DNA of 39,618 nt from Hyphomonas polymorpha PS728 (GTDB taxonomy: Bacteria; Pseudomonadota; Alphaproteobacteria; Caulobacterales; Hyphomonadaceae). Positions 8,150 through 17,170 of the stretch are shown in pieces. The translations under genes were made by a program, and so were the position numbers. Below the pieces are notes generated by a model. The model was not told where the DNA came from and ran no database searches. It saw nothing but the letters and a program-made list of their open reading frames with translations. The stretch is from the NCBI RefSeq assembly GCF_000685315.1, contig NZ_ARYM01000030.1, forward strand, positions 1 through 39,618. Direction: 5' to 3'. The stretch's first letter is position 1, and each line of letters starts with the position of its first letter.

Positions 8150-9196
8150 TTATTGCCGCCGGAGATAGAGCTGCCGGAACTCATGGTCGCGCAGTTCCAT
8201 CTCTCCGCCCGCATCAAAGCTGATCATCGATACCTTGCCCAGCGCGTCCAGAAATGCCGCCTCTTGCGCCATCACATCCGGCGGGCAGGCCATCTCGGTA
8301 TAGGTTGCATCGCCCATCACCAGCCCCTCACCGGAGACAGTGTATTCGGCGCCATAGCTGTTGCATCCGGCCTTGCCGCCCACCTGGCCCGTCGCCGGCA
8401 CGAATTGCCCCGGATTCTCCGGGTTTTCCGGCGTATTGGCCTCGAAGATCGCCGTGATGACCACATCCGGCATCACCGGCGCCCCATTCACCTCGATCAC
8501 GTCCCATGCGCCTGCCAGCAGGTCATTCACATCGCCGCCGCAGCCTTGCACCCGCGCGTCTTCCATCTGCACGGTCACCGTCTGGGGATAGGGCATCCCG
8601 CTCATGTCATCGGCGCACACCTTGTCCAGCACCGTCACGCTCAGCACACCATCGGCGGTCGCATAGCGCTTGCCGCCCTCGATGGCTTCGGCCTCCGGCT
8701 GGGGCGCGTCATACTGGCCTTCGCCATAGGCATAGATGTAGGTCAGCGTCGTCCCGTCCAGCGCCACCGTCCAGCCCGGCTCATTTCCCCGCGCCGTCCA
8801 GACCTGCGCGCGGCCGATCCCGAGATCCCCGGTATCGATTACCTCTGCCGGATCGCCATAGCCGCCCGCCTGTGTGCAGCCGGGATATTCCACGCCCTCC
8901 AGCATCAGCAGGCCCTCTTCGCCCTTGTTCCAGAACGAGGTTTCCGGCGTACCCTCGGCGGCATATTTGGCGCCTGAAGCGGTCTCAACCGGGGTCAGCC
9001 GGTATTCTTTCCCGTTGACGCGTAGCACTGCCTCCTCGTCCAGAATACCGAGAGAGACGGTGAGCCCGTTGCAGTCATAATCAGTTCCAAAGGCGAGCGA
9101 AGCATCCGCATCGCCCTGCCCCTCCGGAGAAGGACCGCCACAACCGGCAATCATCAGCGGCGTCGCCGCCGCCATCAGAAGGTGGGAAAGTTTCAT
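8150..9196 (-). CDS. Three-domain envelope lipoprotein (MliC-like, COG3650-like, META/HslJ)
   Basis: The signal peptide ends in a lipobox (LMIAGC-GG), so the protein is probably membrane-anchored. Residues 35-95 resemble MliC, an inhibitor of C-type lysozyme ('YDCNGLTVSLGI', 'ASGAKYAAEG', 'SFWNKGEEGLLMLEG', closing Cys). The middle region has ARGNEPGWTVAL, like COG3650 lipoproteins. The C-terminal third is a META/HslJ domain ('LLAGAWDVIEVNGAP', GGKAGCNSYGAEYTV, 'TYTEMACPPDVMAQEAAFLDAL'). The start at 9196 is supported by GGAGGAAT upstream. Together these suggest a stress or envelope-protection lipoprotein; actual lysozyme inhibition is untested. It lies just downstream of tRNA-Val on the same strand. 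Confidence 0.85.
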   Translation of the reverse strand: MKLSHLLMAAATPLMIAGCGGPSPEGQGDADASLAFGTDYDCNGLTVSLGILDEEAVLRVNGKEYRLTPVETASGAKYAAEGTPETSFWNKGEEGLLMLEGVEYPGCTQAGGYGDPAEVIDTGDLGIGRAQVWTARGNEPGWTVALDGTTLTYIYAYGEGQYDAPQPEAEAIEGGKRYATADGVLSVTVLDKVCADDMSGMPYPQTVTVQMEDARVQGCGGDVNDLLAGAWDVIEVNGAPVMPDVVITAIFEANTPENPENPGQFVPATGQVGGKAGCNSYGAEYTVSGEGLVMGDATYTEMACPPDVMAQEAAFLDALGKVSMISFDAGGEMELRDHEFRQLYLRRQ

Positions 9197-9300
9197 GGCG
9201 TATTCCTCCAGTCTGCGCGCAACATAGCCTGACTGAGACTGCGCCAGCGTCAACCCTGGGACACAACCAAGGCAAAAACAGGCCCGCAAGAGAAGGAAAA

Positions 9301-9376
9301 TGGTGGGCGATGACGGGCTCGAACCGCCGACATCCTGCGTGTAAAGCAGGCGCTCTACCAACTGAGCTAATCGCCC
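9301..9376 (-). tRNA. tRNA-Val (anticodon TAC)
   Basis: Read on the minus strand, a 76-nt cloverleaf starts GGGCGATTAGCTCAGTTGG. It has a 5-bp anticodon stem CCTGC/GCAGG closing the loop TTTACAC (anticodon TAC), the T-loop sequence GGTTCGAGCC, an acceptor stem GGGCGAT/ATCGCCC, and an encoded CCA end. All stems pair. Confidence 0.97.
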
Positions 9377-9767
9377 CACCGAGACGTCCTCTTAGCCGGG
9401 AGCATGCCCGGAAGGCAAGTGCGGTTTGCGGCTCTGGTCTGCCCCCTCCCCAGAAAGACTGCTGGCTGAAATTTCGCCGGAAAAATCCCGTTTCTGATGG
9501 GGGAGAGTCTAACCGCTGCAGAAGACTGGTGGATAAGAACGGCTGCGCGGCGGCGGGATGGCCGGCGAGGCCGAGGTTTCAGGCTGCGGAGGGGCGTGGA
9601 TAAGGGCGGGTCTTTCCCCCTGACGGGGGCGGACAGGCGCGGACACTTCCTGGACAAATCCGGACAGTTTCGGACAAATCCGGACAGGCTGGGGACAGTT
9701 TCTGCCATTGACGGCGCCCCCTCTCCCGCACGCGGAAGGGGGGCGCACGTTCTGCTTCAGGCAGGCC
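9377..9767. other. Intergenic region between tRNA-Val and the M16 genes
   Basis: No gene is supported in these 390 bp. The notable content is the helically phased GGACA array at 9631-9697 (listed separately) and a GC-rich inverted segment near 9718-9755 just after the 3' end of the M16 operon that could help termination. The tRNA-Val promoter should lie in the part nearest 9377-9420. Confidence 0.5.
9631..9697. repeat. Seven phased GGACA repeats (10-11 bp spacing)
   Basis: GGACA occurs at 9631, 9641, 9652, 9662, 9672, 9682 and 9693, that is with steps of 10, 11, 10, 10, 10 and 11 bp, one DNA helical turn each. A 16-bp unit GGACAAATCCGGACAG is repeated exactly at 9652 and 9672. Such phasing puts all copies on one face of the helix and suggests cooperative protein binding. 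No function is known to me. Confidence 0.8.
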
Positions 9768-11159
9768 TTATTCTGCCGTCAGGCCCTGAGGCTCGCCGAC
9801 GACGAAGAAGCTGTAGCGGCCGGGCGCCAGATAGGTGGCGGCGGCGCGGTTTACGTCTTCGAGGGTGACGGCCTCGATCAGGGCATTACGGCGGTCGAAA
9901 TAGTCGACGCCCAGATCATCCTGGCGGACGGACATGATGTTGCTGGCGATCTTGGCATTGGAGTCAAAGCCGAGCGGATAGGACCCGATCAGATAGGCCT
10001 TGGCATCGGAGAGCTCCGCCTCGGTTACGCCGCCATCGATGAACTTCTGCATCTCGTCGCGAATGCCGGTGATGAAATCGCCGGCGCTCTCATTCTTGGT
10101 CTGCCCCCCGCCCGACCAGACGGTGAAGGAGGGGTTTGGGTCGATGCTGGAGCTGACGCCATAGGTGAGGCCCTTGTCGACGCGGAGGGTCTTCACCAGC
10201 CGGCTTTCAAAGCCGCCGCCGCCGAAGGTGTAGTTCAGCACATAGGCGGGGAAATAGTCGGGGTTTGCCCGGTCCATGGCCGGGCCGATGAAGCGCACAA
10301 GGCTCTGCGGCTGGGGCAGCGGCACGATGACGGGATCGGCAGCGGCCGTATCCGGCAGGGTGACCGGGGCAACCGCCGGGATCTCGCTTGTCTCCGGCAG
10401 GGCGGCGACGGCGGTGTCGATCAGCGGGGCAAGGTCTTCCGGGGTGATGTTACCGACGGCGGTGACAAGAAGGCCGTCCTTTCGCATCAGCGCGCGCATA
10501 TGGCTGCGGGCCAGCTCCGGGGTGAGCGCAGCGAGGCTTTCGGGCGTCACTTCCCGCGCGAAGGGATGATCTGGATAAAGCGCCTGGGACTGGGCACGCC
10601 AGACGAGATAGCCCGCCGAGGTTTCGCGTGTCTTCAGGCCGACTTCCTGCTCCCGCAGGAAGCGCTGGAACGGGCCCTCATCATAGCGCGGCGCCGTCAA
10701 CGCGCTGGCGACCAGCGCCATCGAGGCGGGCGCGTTTTCTGACAGCATCGTGGCCGAGCAGCTGGTCCATTCGGTGCCGTTGGAGCAGCCAAAGCTCATG
10801 TTCAGTTCTTCCATGGCCGTCTGGAAGGCGAGCGAATCGAGATCGCCGGCGCCTTCATTCATGCCGTAGACAACCGCCTGGCCGAGGCCTTCCAGGCCAT
10901 CCGGATCCGCCACCGAGCCGCCGCGCCAGGCCATCTGTACCGAGACGATCGGGATTGACGGTTCCATCACCAGCCAGACCGATACGCCGCCGGGGGTGGT
11001 GAACTGCTGGATATCGACAAAATCGCCATCATAGACATCAACGGCGAGCGCGGGCGTCGCCGGGGCCGCGTCGAGGGAAGCCTGCGGCGCAGGCGTGCCG
11101 GCGCAGGCGGTGATCAGAAGCGCGGCAGCCGCGCCGGAGAAAAGCCGGAGTTTCAACAT
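9768..11159 (-). CDS. M16-family peptidase-like lipoprotein lacking the zinc motif
   Basis: This is the second gene of an M16 pair (463 aa). A signal peptide with lipobox LLITAC precedes two M16 half-domains. At the position of the HxxEH zinc site the sequence reads GLGQAVVYGMNEGAG, so it should not bind zinc. The C-terminal M16 domain is well conserved ('YVLNYTFGGGGFESRLVKTLRVDKGLTYGVSSS'), including the R/Y region seen in the non-catalytic partner of such pairs. In other bacteria the catalytic and non-catalytic subunits form a heterodimer; I infer the same here. Its start overlaps the stop of the upstream catalytic gene (TGATG). Confidence 0.9.
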   Translation of the reverse strand: MLKLRLFSGAAAALLITACAGTPAPQASLDAAPATPALAVDVYDGDFVDIQQFTTPGGVSVWLVMEPSIPIVSVQMAWRGGSVADPDGLEGLGQAVVYGMNEGAGDLDSLAFQTAMEELNMSFGCSNGTEWTSCSATMLSENAPASMALVASALTAPRYDEGPFQRFLREQEVGLKTRETSAGYLVWRAQSQALYPDHPFAREVTPESLAALTPELARSHMRALMRKDGLLVTAVGNITPEDLAPLIDTAVAALPETSEIPAVAPVTLPDTAAADPVIVPLPQPQSLVRFIGPAMDRANPDYFPAYVLNYTFGGGGFESRLVKTLRVDKGLTYGVSSSIDPNPSFTVWSGGGQTKNESAGDFITGIRDEMQKFIDGGVTEAELSDAKAYLIGSYPLGFDSNAKIASNIMSVRQDDLGVDYFDRRNALIEAVTLEDVNRAAATYLAPGRYSFFVVGEPQGLTAE

Positions 11160-12517
11160 CAGAGGTCTCCTTCGGCCGGCAGAAGATGGGAAGTGATGTA
11201 ATTCTTGTCGGCGCCGAAGACGGCGCGCACAGCGGCCAGCGCCTGCTCGGGCGTGACCTGCCGTACCTCGTCGGGATAGGCGGCGATCTCTTCCAGCGTG
11301 AAGCCGAGGGCGAGATTGGCGCCGTAATGGTTGGCCATCGAGGACTGGCTGTCCTGCTGGTAGATGGCGGTAGCGGCCAGCTTGTTTCGCGCGCGGACGA
11401 CTTCGGCTTCGGTGAAGCCATCGGCGAGGATCTTCTCGATCTCGGCCATCACGGCAGCGTCCAGATCTTCCAGGCTGACGCCGCTGACCGGCGTGCCATA
11501 GATGACGGCCGGGCCTTCATCATGCAGCGTGGTCCAGGCGAAGGTGGCTATATTGATGGCCAGTTTCTGCTGTTCGACCAGCGACTGGTAGAGCCGGCTG
11601 GTCATGCCGCCGCCGAGCACTTCAAGGCCAACCTCCAGCGCAAGGGCGGTTTCCGGATCGCGCTTGAAGGACGTGCCCAGATAATAGCGGCTCCAGACGG
11701 GCTGGCGCACCTTGGGATCGGAATGGGTGATCAGCTTCGTCTCGGCGAGCGGGGCAACGGGCTGCCATTTGCGGGCGCTGTGGGCCTGGCCGGTTGGCTC
11801 GATAGGGCCGTAATGCTCCTCGGCCAGGACGCGGACGTCCTCTTCGGTCACATCCCCGGCGACTACCAGGATGGCGTTCTCCGGGCTGTAATATTCCTTG
11901 TAGAAATCGAGACCGTCCTGCGGGCTGAGCGCGGCGACTTCATCCATCAGGCCGATAACCGTGATCTCGTAGGGGTGGCCCTTCCAGAACTCGTTGAGCA
12001 CCATTTCCTGAAGCAGCGCGCCGGGATTGTTCTCGATCCGCTGGCGGCGCTCTTCCTTCACCACATCGCGCTCGGCGATGAACGGGCCTTTGGGGTCGTC
12101 ATTGATGATGAGGTTCACCATCCGCTCGGCTTCCAGCTCCATCATCTTGCCGAGCTGGTCTTTATGCACCCGCTCGAAATAGGCGGTGTAGTCCCAGGAG
12201 GTGAAGGCGTTGAGCTGGCCGCCGGAACGCTGGACGATGGAGGTGAATTCCTCCGGGCCGATATTCTTGGTCTGCTTGAACATCACATGCTCGAACAGGT
12301 GGGCGATGCCGGACTTGCCGGGCGCCTCATCGGCGGCGCCGACCTTGTACCACACCATGTGCGTGACGACGGGGGCGCGGTGATCGGGCACAACGACCAC
12401 CTGCATGCCATTGTCGAGCGTGAAGCTGGACGGCGTGTTGGGCGCGGTGGCCGGCTCGGCTGAAGCGCCAGCAACTGCAAAGGCGAGGAGCCCTGCAGCG
12501 ACGAGTATCCGTTTCAT
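11159..12517 (-). CDS. M16-family zinc metallopeptidase (catalytic subunit)
   Basis: This secreted zinc peptidase of the pitrilysin/processing-peptidase type has 452 aa. An Ala-rich signal peptide ends in GASAEP. The zinc motif HLFEH is at residues 73-77 (His73, catalytic Glu76, His77), and the downstream Glu-rich segment AERDVVKEE supplies the third ligand region. A second M16 domain follows ('LEVLGGGMTSRLYQSLVEQQKLA'). It is transcribed first, with the non-catalytic partner overlapping its stop codon, so the two are almost certainly co-translated and probably dimerise in the periplasm. Substrates are unknown; related pairs degrade peptides or process envelope proteins. Confidence 0.93.
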   Translation of the reverse strand: MKRILVAAGLLAFAVAGASAEPATAPNTPSSFTLDNGMQVVVVPDHRAPVVTHMVWYKVGAADEAPGKSGIAHLFEHVMFKQTKNIGPEEFTSIVQRSGGQLNAFTSWDYTAYFERVHKDQLGKMMELEAERMVNLIINDDPKGPFIAERDVVKEERRQRIENNPGALLQEMVLNEFWKGHPYEITVIGLMDEVAALSPQDGLDFYKEYYSPENAILVVAGDVTEEDVRVLAEEHYGPIEPTGQAHSARKWQPVAPLAETKLITHSDPKVRQPVWSRYYLGTSFKRDPETALALEVGLEVLGGGMTSRLYQSLVEQQKLAINIATFAWTTLHDEGPAVIYGTPVSGVSLEDLDAAVMAEIEKILADGFTEAEVVRARNKLAATAIYQQDSQSSMANHYGANLALGFTLEEIAAYPDEVRQVTPEQALAAVRAVFGADKNYITSHLLPAEGDL

Positions 12518-12578
12518 GGGGTAGCTCCGATCTGGAGGGGCAGAAAAATGGGGGCACGAAGGCCCCCATCCGAATTCA

Positions 12579-13076
12579 TCAGGTTCCGGGCAGTTTGATG
12601 CGGCGGCCGCCGCCAGCCTGCTCGATCGTCACCGTCTGATCGCCGGTAGCGTTGTCGACCGCCGCAGAGGCGGCGTCTTCCGGGTTGGATTTGCGCCAGA
12701 AGAGAATGCGATCGGCAATCGTGGGCGATTTGCGGATGGCCTTGGTCTCTTCCCAGTCGACTTGGGCGCGGATGGACGGATTGACCGCATTGGCGCCGGC
12801 CGCTGCCACGAGGGCCCGTTCCGAAGCGCTGGCCTGCTGGCCCAGGCCCGAACCGAACGCCGACGTGCCGCCGCTGGTGGCCACTTCGACTTCCGCCGGG
12901 ATCGTGGTGCCGGGCGCAGGCGGGCGCAGGCTGTAATTCGGGGGGATGGAAAGCGGCGGCTTGGTGACCACGCGAAACTCGTCGGGAGTGGCCGTGCCGG
13001 CATTGCCGGTGGACGAGCAGGCCGCCGTGACACCCAGAGCGAGGCCGGCGGCGAGGAGCGGGAGGGTCTTTTTCAT
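12579..13076 (-). CDS. DUF3035 lipoprotein (possible BAM-associated protein)
   Basis: This short lipoprotein has the signal peptide MKKTLPLLAAG and a lipobox with Cys20 (VTAAC-SSTG). The motif PDEFRVVTKPPLSIPPNYSLRPP is the signature of DUF3035 proteins of alphaproteobacteria, and the rest is low-complexity and Ala-rich. From memory, some members of this group have been linked to the outer-membrane beta-barrel assembly machinery of Caulobacter (BamF); I am not certain the link applies here. It lies directly downstream of lspA, the signal peptidase that would mature it, and upstream of the M16 pair. All are on the minus strand with short gaps. Confidence 0.8.
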   Translation of the reverse strand: MKKTLPLLAAGLALGVTAACSSTGNAGTATPDEFRVVTKPPLSIPPNYSLRPPAPGTTIPAEVEVATSGGTSAFGSGLGQQASASERALVAAAGANAVNPSIRAQVDWEETKAIRKSPTIADRILFWRKSNPEDAASAAVDNATGDQTVTIEQAGGGRRIKLPGT

Positions 13077-13110
13077 GTGACTTTACGAGATCCGCTTGAA
13101 CTGGAGTGGG

Positions 13111-13647
13111 TTAACCTTGCTTCAGGCTGTTAGCCTGTTTCGGGCGCGAAAGTAAGAACTGGTCTACAAACAGGAGAATCGCGCCGATGGTGATGGCAGC
13201 GTCGGCCACATTGAAGACCCAGGGGAAGTAACCGAGCGTCAGCTCGTTTACGTCAACGAAATCAACCACCGCGCCAAAGCGCACCCGGTCGATGAGATTG
13301 CCGATGGCGCCGCCGACCACGAGGGCCAGGGAGGCTTTCAGCCAGCGCCCTTCGGCGCGCAGCAGCCAGAAGAAGAAACCGATAGCAATGGCCGCCATCA
13401 GGCCCGCCATGACCCAGCGCATGATGCCTTCCGACTGGAACAGGCCAAAAGACATGCCCCGGTTCCAGACCATCGAGAGATCAACCGGGCCAGGAACCAC
13501 GATTTTGCCGCAGAGGGTCTTGTCATGCAGGCAGATGAGCCCGTTCAGGCGCGGCTCCGCCAGGATCATCCATTTCGTCACCTGATCGAACAGGACAACG
13601 AGCGGAATCACCGCGAAGGGCCAGATTGTCTGCGGCGATAGCTTCAT
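13111..13647 (-). CDS. lspA: Lipoprotein signal peptidase II
   Basis: This inner-membrane aspartyl protease removes signal peptides from prolipoproteins after lipidation. It has 178 aa with four predicted membrane segments. The conserved blocks are GNLIDRVRFGAVVDFVDV and FNVADAAITIGA. The catalytic aspartates are Asp129 (in VVDF) and Asp149 (in NVAD), 20 residues apart, close to the usual spacing. An N-terminal DQVTKW motif is also typical. It lies downstream of ileS on the same strand (the common ileS-lspA order), here separated by a palindromic repeat. Confidence 0.96.
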   Translation of the reverse strand: MKLSPQTIWPFAVIPLVVLFDQVTKWMILAEPRLNGLICLHDKTLCGKIVVPGPVDLSMVWNRGMSFGLFQSEGIMRWVMAGLMAAIAIGFFFWLLRAEGRWLKASLALVVGGAIGNLIDRVRFGAVVDFVDVNELTLGYFPWVFNVADAAITIGAILLFVDQFLLSRPKQANSLKQG

Positions 13648-13714
13648 GCTGCTGAGATTGCAGAGGCTGGCAGGCGGATCAAGCGCTTCTGTGCAGGGGG
13701 AATGGGCGGAAGCC

Positions 13715-13856
13715 CCTCACCTCCCACGGCCTTTGGCCGCGGGCCCCTCCTCTCCCACTTCGCGGGAGAGGGGCTTAGCGTTGCGCTCGCGGCGAAGTCC
13801 AAACCCCTCTCCCTCTGGGAGAGGAGGGGCCCATTGCGCAGCAATGGGAGGTGAGG
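13715..13856. repeat. Palindromic intergenic repeat (REP/BIME-like), copy 2
   Basis: This is a second copy of the composite palindrome seen at 6424-6563. It shares CTCCTCTCCCACTTCGCGGG with the following AGAGGGGCT, then AAACCCCTCTCCCTC and GGGAGAGGAGGGGCCC, and it is bounded by CTCACCTCCC and GGGAGGTGAG. The small terminal hairpins differ in sequence from copy 1 but keep pairing (CGGCC/GGCCG and ATTGC/GCAAT). It sits between ileS and lspA, so transcripts running through it would contain strong hairpins. Confidence 0.88.
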
Positions 13857-13869
13857 GTCTTCCCTGCTC

Positions 13870-16800
13870 CTACCCGGCCACCTTGTCCCAGGCTTTCACC
13901 GCCAGGGCGTCGCGGGGGGTGATGTCCGGGAAGGCCGGGTCTGCCGTGGCGGGGTCGAAATATTTCCAGCTGCGGCGGCATTTGATGCCGGTGGCCTTTT
14001 CCGGAACGACCCAGATGCCGGGGGCATCGGGCAGCGTGAAGGCGCCGGAGGGGCCTTCGGCGGCCAGAACCAGCTCTGCGCCGGAGGTGATGAAGATGTC
14101 AGCCGCGCTTTCGCCCTCGAAGGCGTCGATCAGCGCCTTGTCGGCGATGATGACTTTGGGGGCCGCTTCCAGCGAGGCGCCGATGCGTTTCTCGCGGCGT
14201 TCGACCTCCAGCGCGCCGGTGACGACGCGGCGGACGGCGAAGATCTTCTCCCAGCGGGCTGCGAGCGCGTCATCCTTCCACGCCTCCGGTGTCGGCGGGA
14301 AGAGCGTGAGGTGGACCGAGGGCGCGGTGCCTTTCAGGTGGCTTTCGCCGAAGGCTTCATCCGTGGTGAAGGGCATCACCGGGGCGAGCCAGCCGAGGAG
14401 GCGTTCGAAGACGGCGGCCATGACCGTGCGCGCGGCGCGGCGGCGATCTCCGTAGGCGGAGGTTTCGCTGTCCCATGCCTTTGCGGTGGCGAAGGCGGGG
14501 TCGCAGTAGAGCGAGTCCTTGCGGATGTCGAAATAGACGGCGGAGAGTTCGACGTTCACGAAATTGATGAGCAGGGTCATCACGCGCTTGAAGTCGAAAT
14601 TCGCATAGGCGGCGCGCACTTGCGCGTCCAGTTCGGCGAGGCGGTGGAGCATGAAGCGTTCGAGGCCGGGCATCGCGCGCACAGTCAATGATGATTCAAA
14701 AACTGGCTCGTACTTCGAAGGCGAAAACAAAACGCTCTCTTCCGCCGTATAGCCATCCAGCGCGCCGAGCAGGTAGCGCAGCGTGTTGCGCAGTTTGCGG
14801 TAGGTTTCGACGGTGCCCTTGATGATCTCGTCGGAGATGCGCAGGTCTTCCATATAGTCGGCAGAGGCCGTCCAGATACGGAGGATTTCGATGCCGTAAT
14901 CCTTCTGCACCTGCTGGGGCTCGATCGTGTTGCCGATGGATTTCGACATCTTCTTGCCGTCAGCATCCACGATGAAGCCGTGGGTGACGACCTTCTTGTA
15001 AGGCGCCATGCCGCGCGTGGCGCAGCTTTCCAAGAGGGATGACTGGAACCAGCCGCGATGCTGGTCAGAGCCTTCCATGTAAACGTCCGCCTGCCCTGTG
15101 GCGTTATCGATGATGCCGCGTTTGCGCAGGGCGAAGGCGTGCGTCGTTCCGGAATCGAACCACACGTCGAGCACGTCCGTCACCTTTTCCCAGCCTTCGG
15201 GGGAGACGCCGGTGCCGGCGAAAAAGTCTGCGTCCGGCGTGGCGAACCATCCGTCTACGCCGGTTTTTTCGATAGCGGCCTTTATGTTGGCGTTGAGCTT
15301 GTCGGCCTGTTCCTTGCTGAGGGCAGCCGTGTGGGGCTCGCCCTTGGCGTTGACGAACAGGGTGATCGGCACGCCCCAGTTACGCTGGCGCGAGATCAGC
15401 CAGTCTGGCCGCCCTTCCACCATCGCCTGAAGGCGGTTGCGGCCCGTGGGCGGGAAGAATTCGGTGTCGGCGATGCCTTTCAGAGCCAGCTCGCGGAGCG
15501 TCTTGCCGCCATGCACGGGCTTGTCCATCGCGATGAACCATTGCGGCGTGGCGCGGCGGATGACCGGGGCTTTGGAGCGCCAGGAATGCGCGTCGCGGAT
15601 AGTGGTGATGCCGCGCGCCAGCAAGTTTCCGCTCTCGGCGAGGAGGCGGATCACCTCATTATTCGCCTTGCCCGCCTCCCCGCGCTTCTTGCCGGAGGTG
15701 ACGATGATGTCGAGGCCCGCGAGCGGGGCCGGAACTTCGTCCGTATACTTGCCATCGGGATCGACGATCTGGCGGATTTCCTGCGTCGTGTGGCCAGAGT
15801 TTACCCAAACATCGAAGTCGTCTTCGCCATGCGCAGGCGCGGTGTGGACGAAACCTGTACCGGCATCGTCAGTCACATGATCGCCGGCGAGGAGTGGGAT
15901 AGGGTGCTGGAAGAAGGGGGAAAGGGCATGAAGCGGATGAGCCAGCCTCAGCAGCGACAAGTGCTCCACTTTCATAAGTGGAAACATCTCAGTCCATTTG
16001 GTCACGAAAGCCTTTTCAAACACCTCCGTTGCCCTGTTCTCGGCAATGATGAGGTACTCATCGACTTTGGCAAAAGGAGTGAAGTCCTTCTCCGTATCCA
16101 CCGCATCTACGCGATAGACTCTGTATTGGATAAGTTCGGAATATGAGACAGCTTGGTTCGCCGGGATGGTCCAAGGGGTCGTTGTCCAGATGACTACTGA
16201 CGCTTTTCCGAGGATGCTGTATTCTTCTTTCGATCTGTTCCAGCCACCGTCCTCAGCACTGTACTCGTGTTGCGCGCCTTCAAGGGCCACCACCGGAAAC
16301 TTCACCCACACCACCGGCACCTTCCGGTCGTGATACTCCACCTCCGCCTCGGCCAGCGCCGTGCGTTCCACGGGGCTCCACATGATGGGCTTGGCACCGC
16401 GGACGAGGCCGCCTTTCATCGCCATGTCGAGGAATTCGGAGACGATCATCGCTTCGCTCTCGAAGGCCATGGTGAGGTAGGGGTTGTCCCATTCCCCTTC
16501 GATGCCGAGGGCGCGGAATTCGGCCTTCTGCACGCCCACCCAATGCTCCGCATAGGCGCGGCAGGCGGCGCGGAATTCAGCCGGCGGCACCGAGTCCTTC
16601 GGGCGGTTCTTGGAGCGGAACTCCTCCTCCACCTTCCATTCGATGGGCAGGCCGTGACAGTCCCAGCCCGGCAGGTAGGAGGCGTCAAAGCCCTGCATCT
16701 GGTGGGAGCGGACGATGATGTCCTTGATGATCTTGTTCAGCGCCGTGCCGAGGTGGATGTGGCCGTTGGCGTAGGGCGGGCCATCATGCAGGATGAAGGG

Positions 16801-16968
16801 ATCGCGGCCTTTTGCGTCGGCGCGCAGCTTTTCATAGAGGCCGAGGGCGTCCCAGCGCTTGATCCATTCAGGCTCTGCCTTGGGCAGGCCGGCGCGCATG
16901 GGAAACTCGGTTTTCGGCAGGAACAGGGTGTCGCGGTAATCGCGTTCAGGGGCGGTCGATTCGGTCAT
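13870..16968 (-). CDS. ileS: Isoleucyl-tRNA synthetase
   Basis: This is a class I aminoacyl-tRNA synthetase of 1032 aa. The HIGH-type signature is PPYANGHIHLGTALNKI (residues 64-80, with HLGT at the last part as in many alphaproteobacteria). KMSKS is at residues 673-677 (14938-14952). The CP1 editing domain lies between them, with 'WTTTPWTIPANQAV' and 'GTGFVHTAPAHGEDDF'. The C-terminus has only one Cys (KCRRSWKYF), so the usual zinc finger is degenerate. The start at 16968 (MTEST) is preferred over an in-frame ATG 12 codons upstream. A stretch at about 15900-16260, inside the editing region, has clearly lower GC and different codon choice than its flanks. Confidence 0.97.
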   Translation of the reverse strand: MTESTAPERDYRDTLFLPKTEFPMRAGLPKAEPEWIKRWDALGLYEKLRADAKGRDPFILHDGPPYANGHIHLGTALNKIIKDIIVRSHQMQGFDASYLPGWDCHGLPIEWKVEEEFRSKNRPKDSVPPAEFRAACRAYAEHWVGVQKAEFRALGIEGEWDNPYLTMAFESEAMIVSEFLDMAMKGGLVRGAKPIMWSPVERTALAEAEVEYHDRKVPVVWVKFPVVALEGAQHEYSAEDGGWNRSKEEYSILGKASVVIWTTTPWTIPANQAVSYSELIQYRVYRVDAVDTEKDFTPFAKVDEYLIIAENRATEVFEKAFVTKWTEMFPLMKVEHLSLLRLAHPLHALSPFFQHPIPLLAGDHVTDDAGTGFVHTAPAHGEDDFDVWVNSGHTTQEIRQIVDPDGKYTDEVPAPLAGLDIIVTSGKKRGEAGKANNEVIRLLAESGNLLARGITTIRDAHSWRSKAPVIRRATPQWFIAMDKPVHGGKTLRELALKGIADTEFFPPTGRNRLQAMVEGRPDWLISRQRNWGVPITLFVNAKGEPHTAALSKEQADKLNANIKAAIEKTGVDGWFATPDADFFAGTGVSPEGWEKVTDVLDVWFDSGTTHAFALRKRGIIDNATGQADVYMEGSDQHRGWFQSSLLESCATRGMAPYKKVVTHGFIVDADGKKMSKSIGNTIEPQQVQKDYGIEILRIWTASADYMEDLRISDEIIKGTVETYRKLRNTLRYLLGALDGYTAEESVLFSPSKYEPVFESSLTVRAMPGLERFMLHRLAELDAQVRAAYANFDFKRVMTLLINFVNVELSAVYFDIRKDSLYCDPAFATAKAWDSETSAYGDRRRAARTVMAAVFERLLGWLAPVMPFTTDEAFGESHLKGTAPSVHLTLFPPTPEAWKDDALAARWEKIFAVRRVVTGALEVERREKRIGASLEAAPKVIIADKALIDAFEGESAADIFITSGAELVLAAEGPSGAFTLPDAPGIWVVPEKATGIKCRRSWKYFDPATADPAFPDITPRDALAVKAWDKVAG

Positions 16969-17170
16969 GATGTCTGGTCGATCAGATGGGGGCAGCGGAG
17001 GCACCGGTTGAAATCATTGGGGCAAACGAACTTTACCCGGCCACCGCTGAAACAAGGGTTCAGACGGCGGCCGGGCCGCTAATTCGTATGATTTTGCGGG
17101 CCCGTGCCTTTTCCATGGTCCGGGCGGTTAGCATGAACGGGCGGGGGCTGTCACCCCTGCCGGCGCGGGC

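Noticed and set aside
15058..16146. Long plus-strand open frame inside ileS
   Set aside because: It lies fully antisense to conserved IleRS motifs and has no family resemblance or ribosome site.
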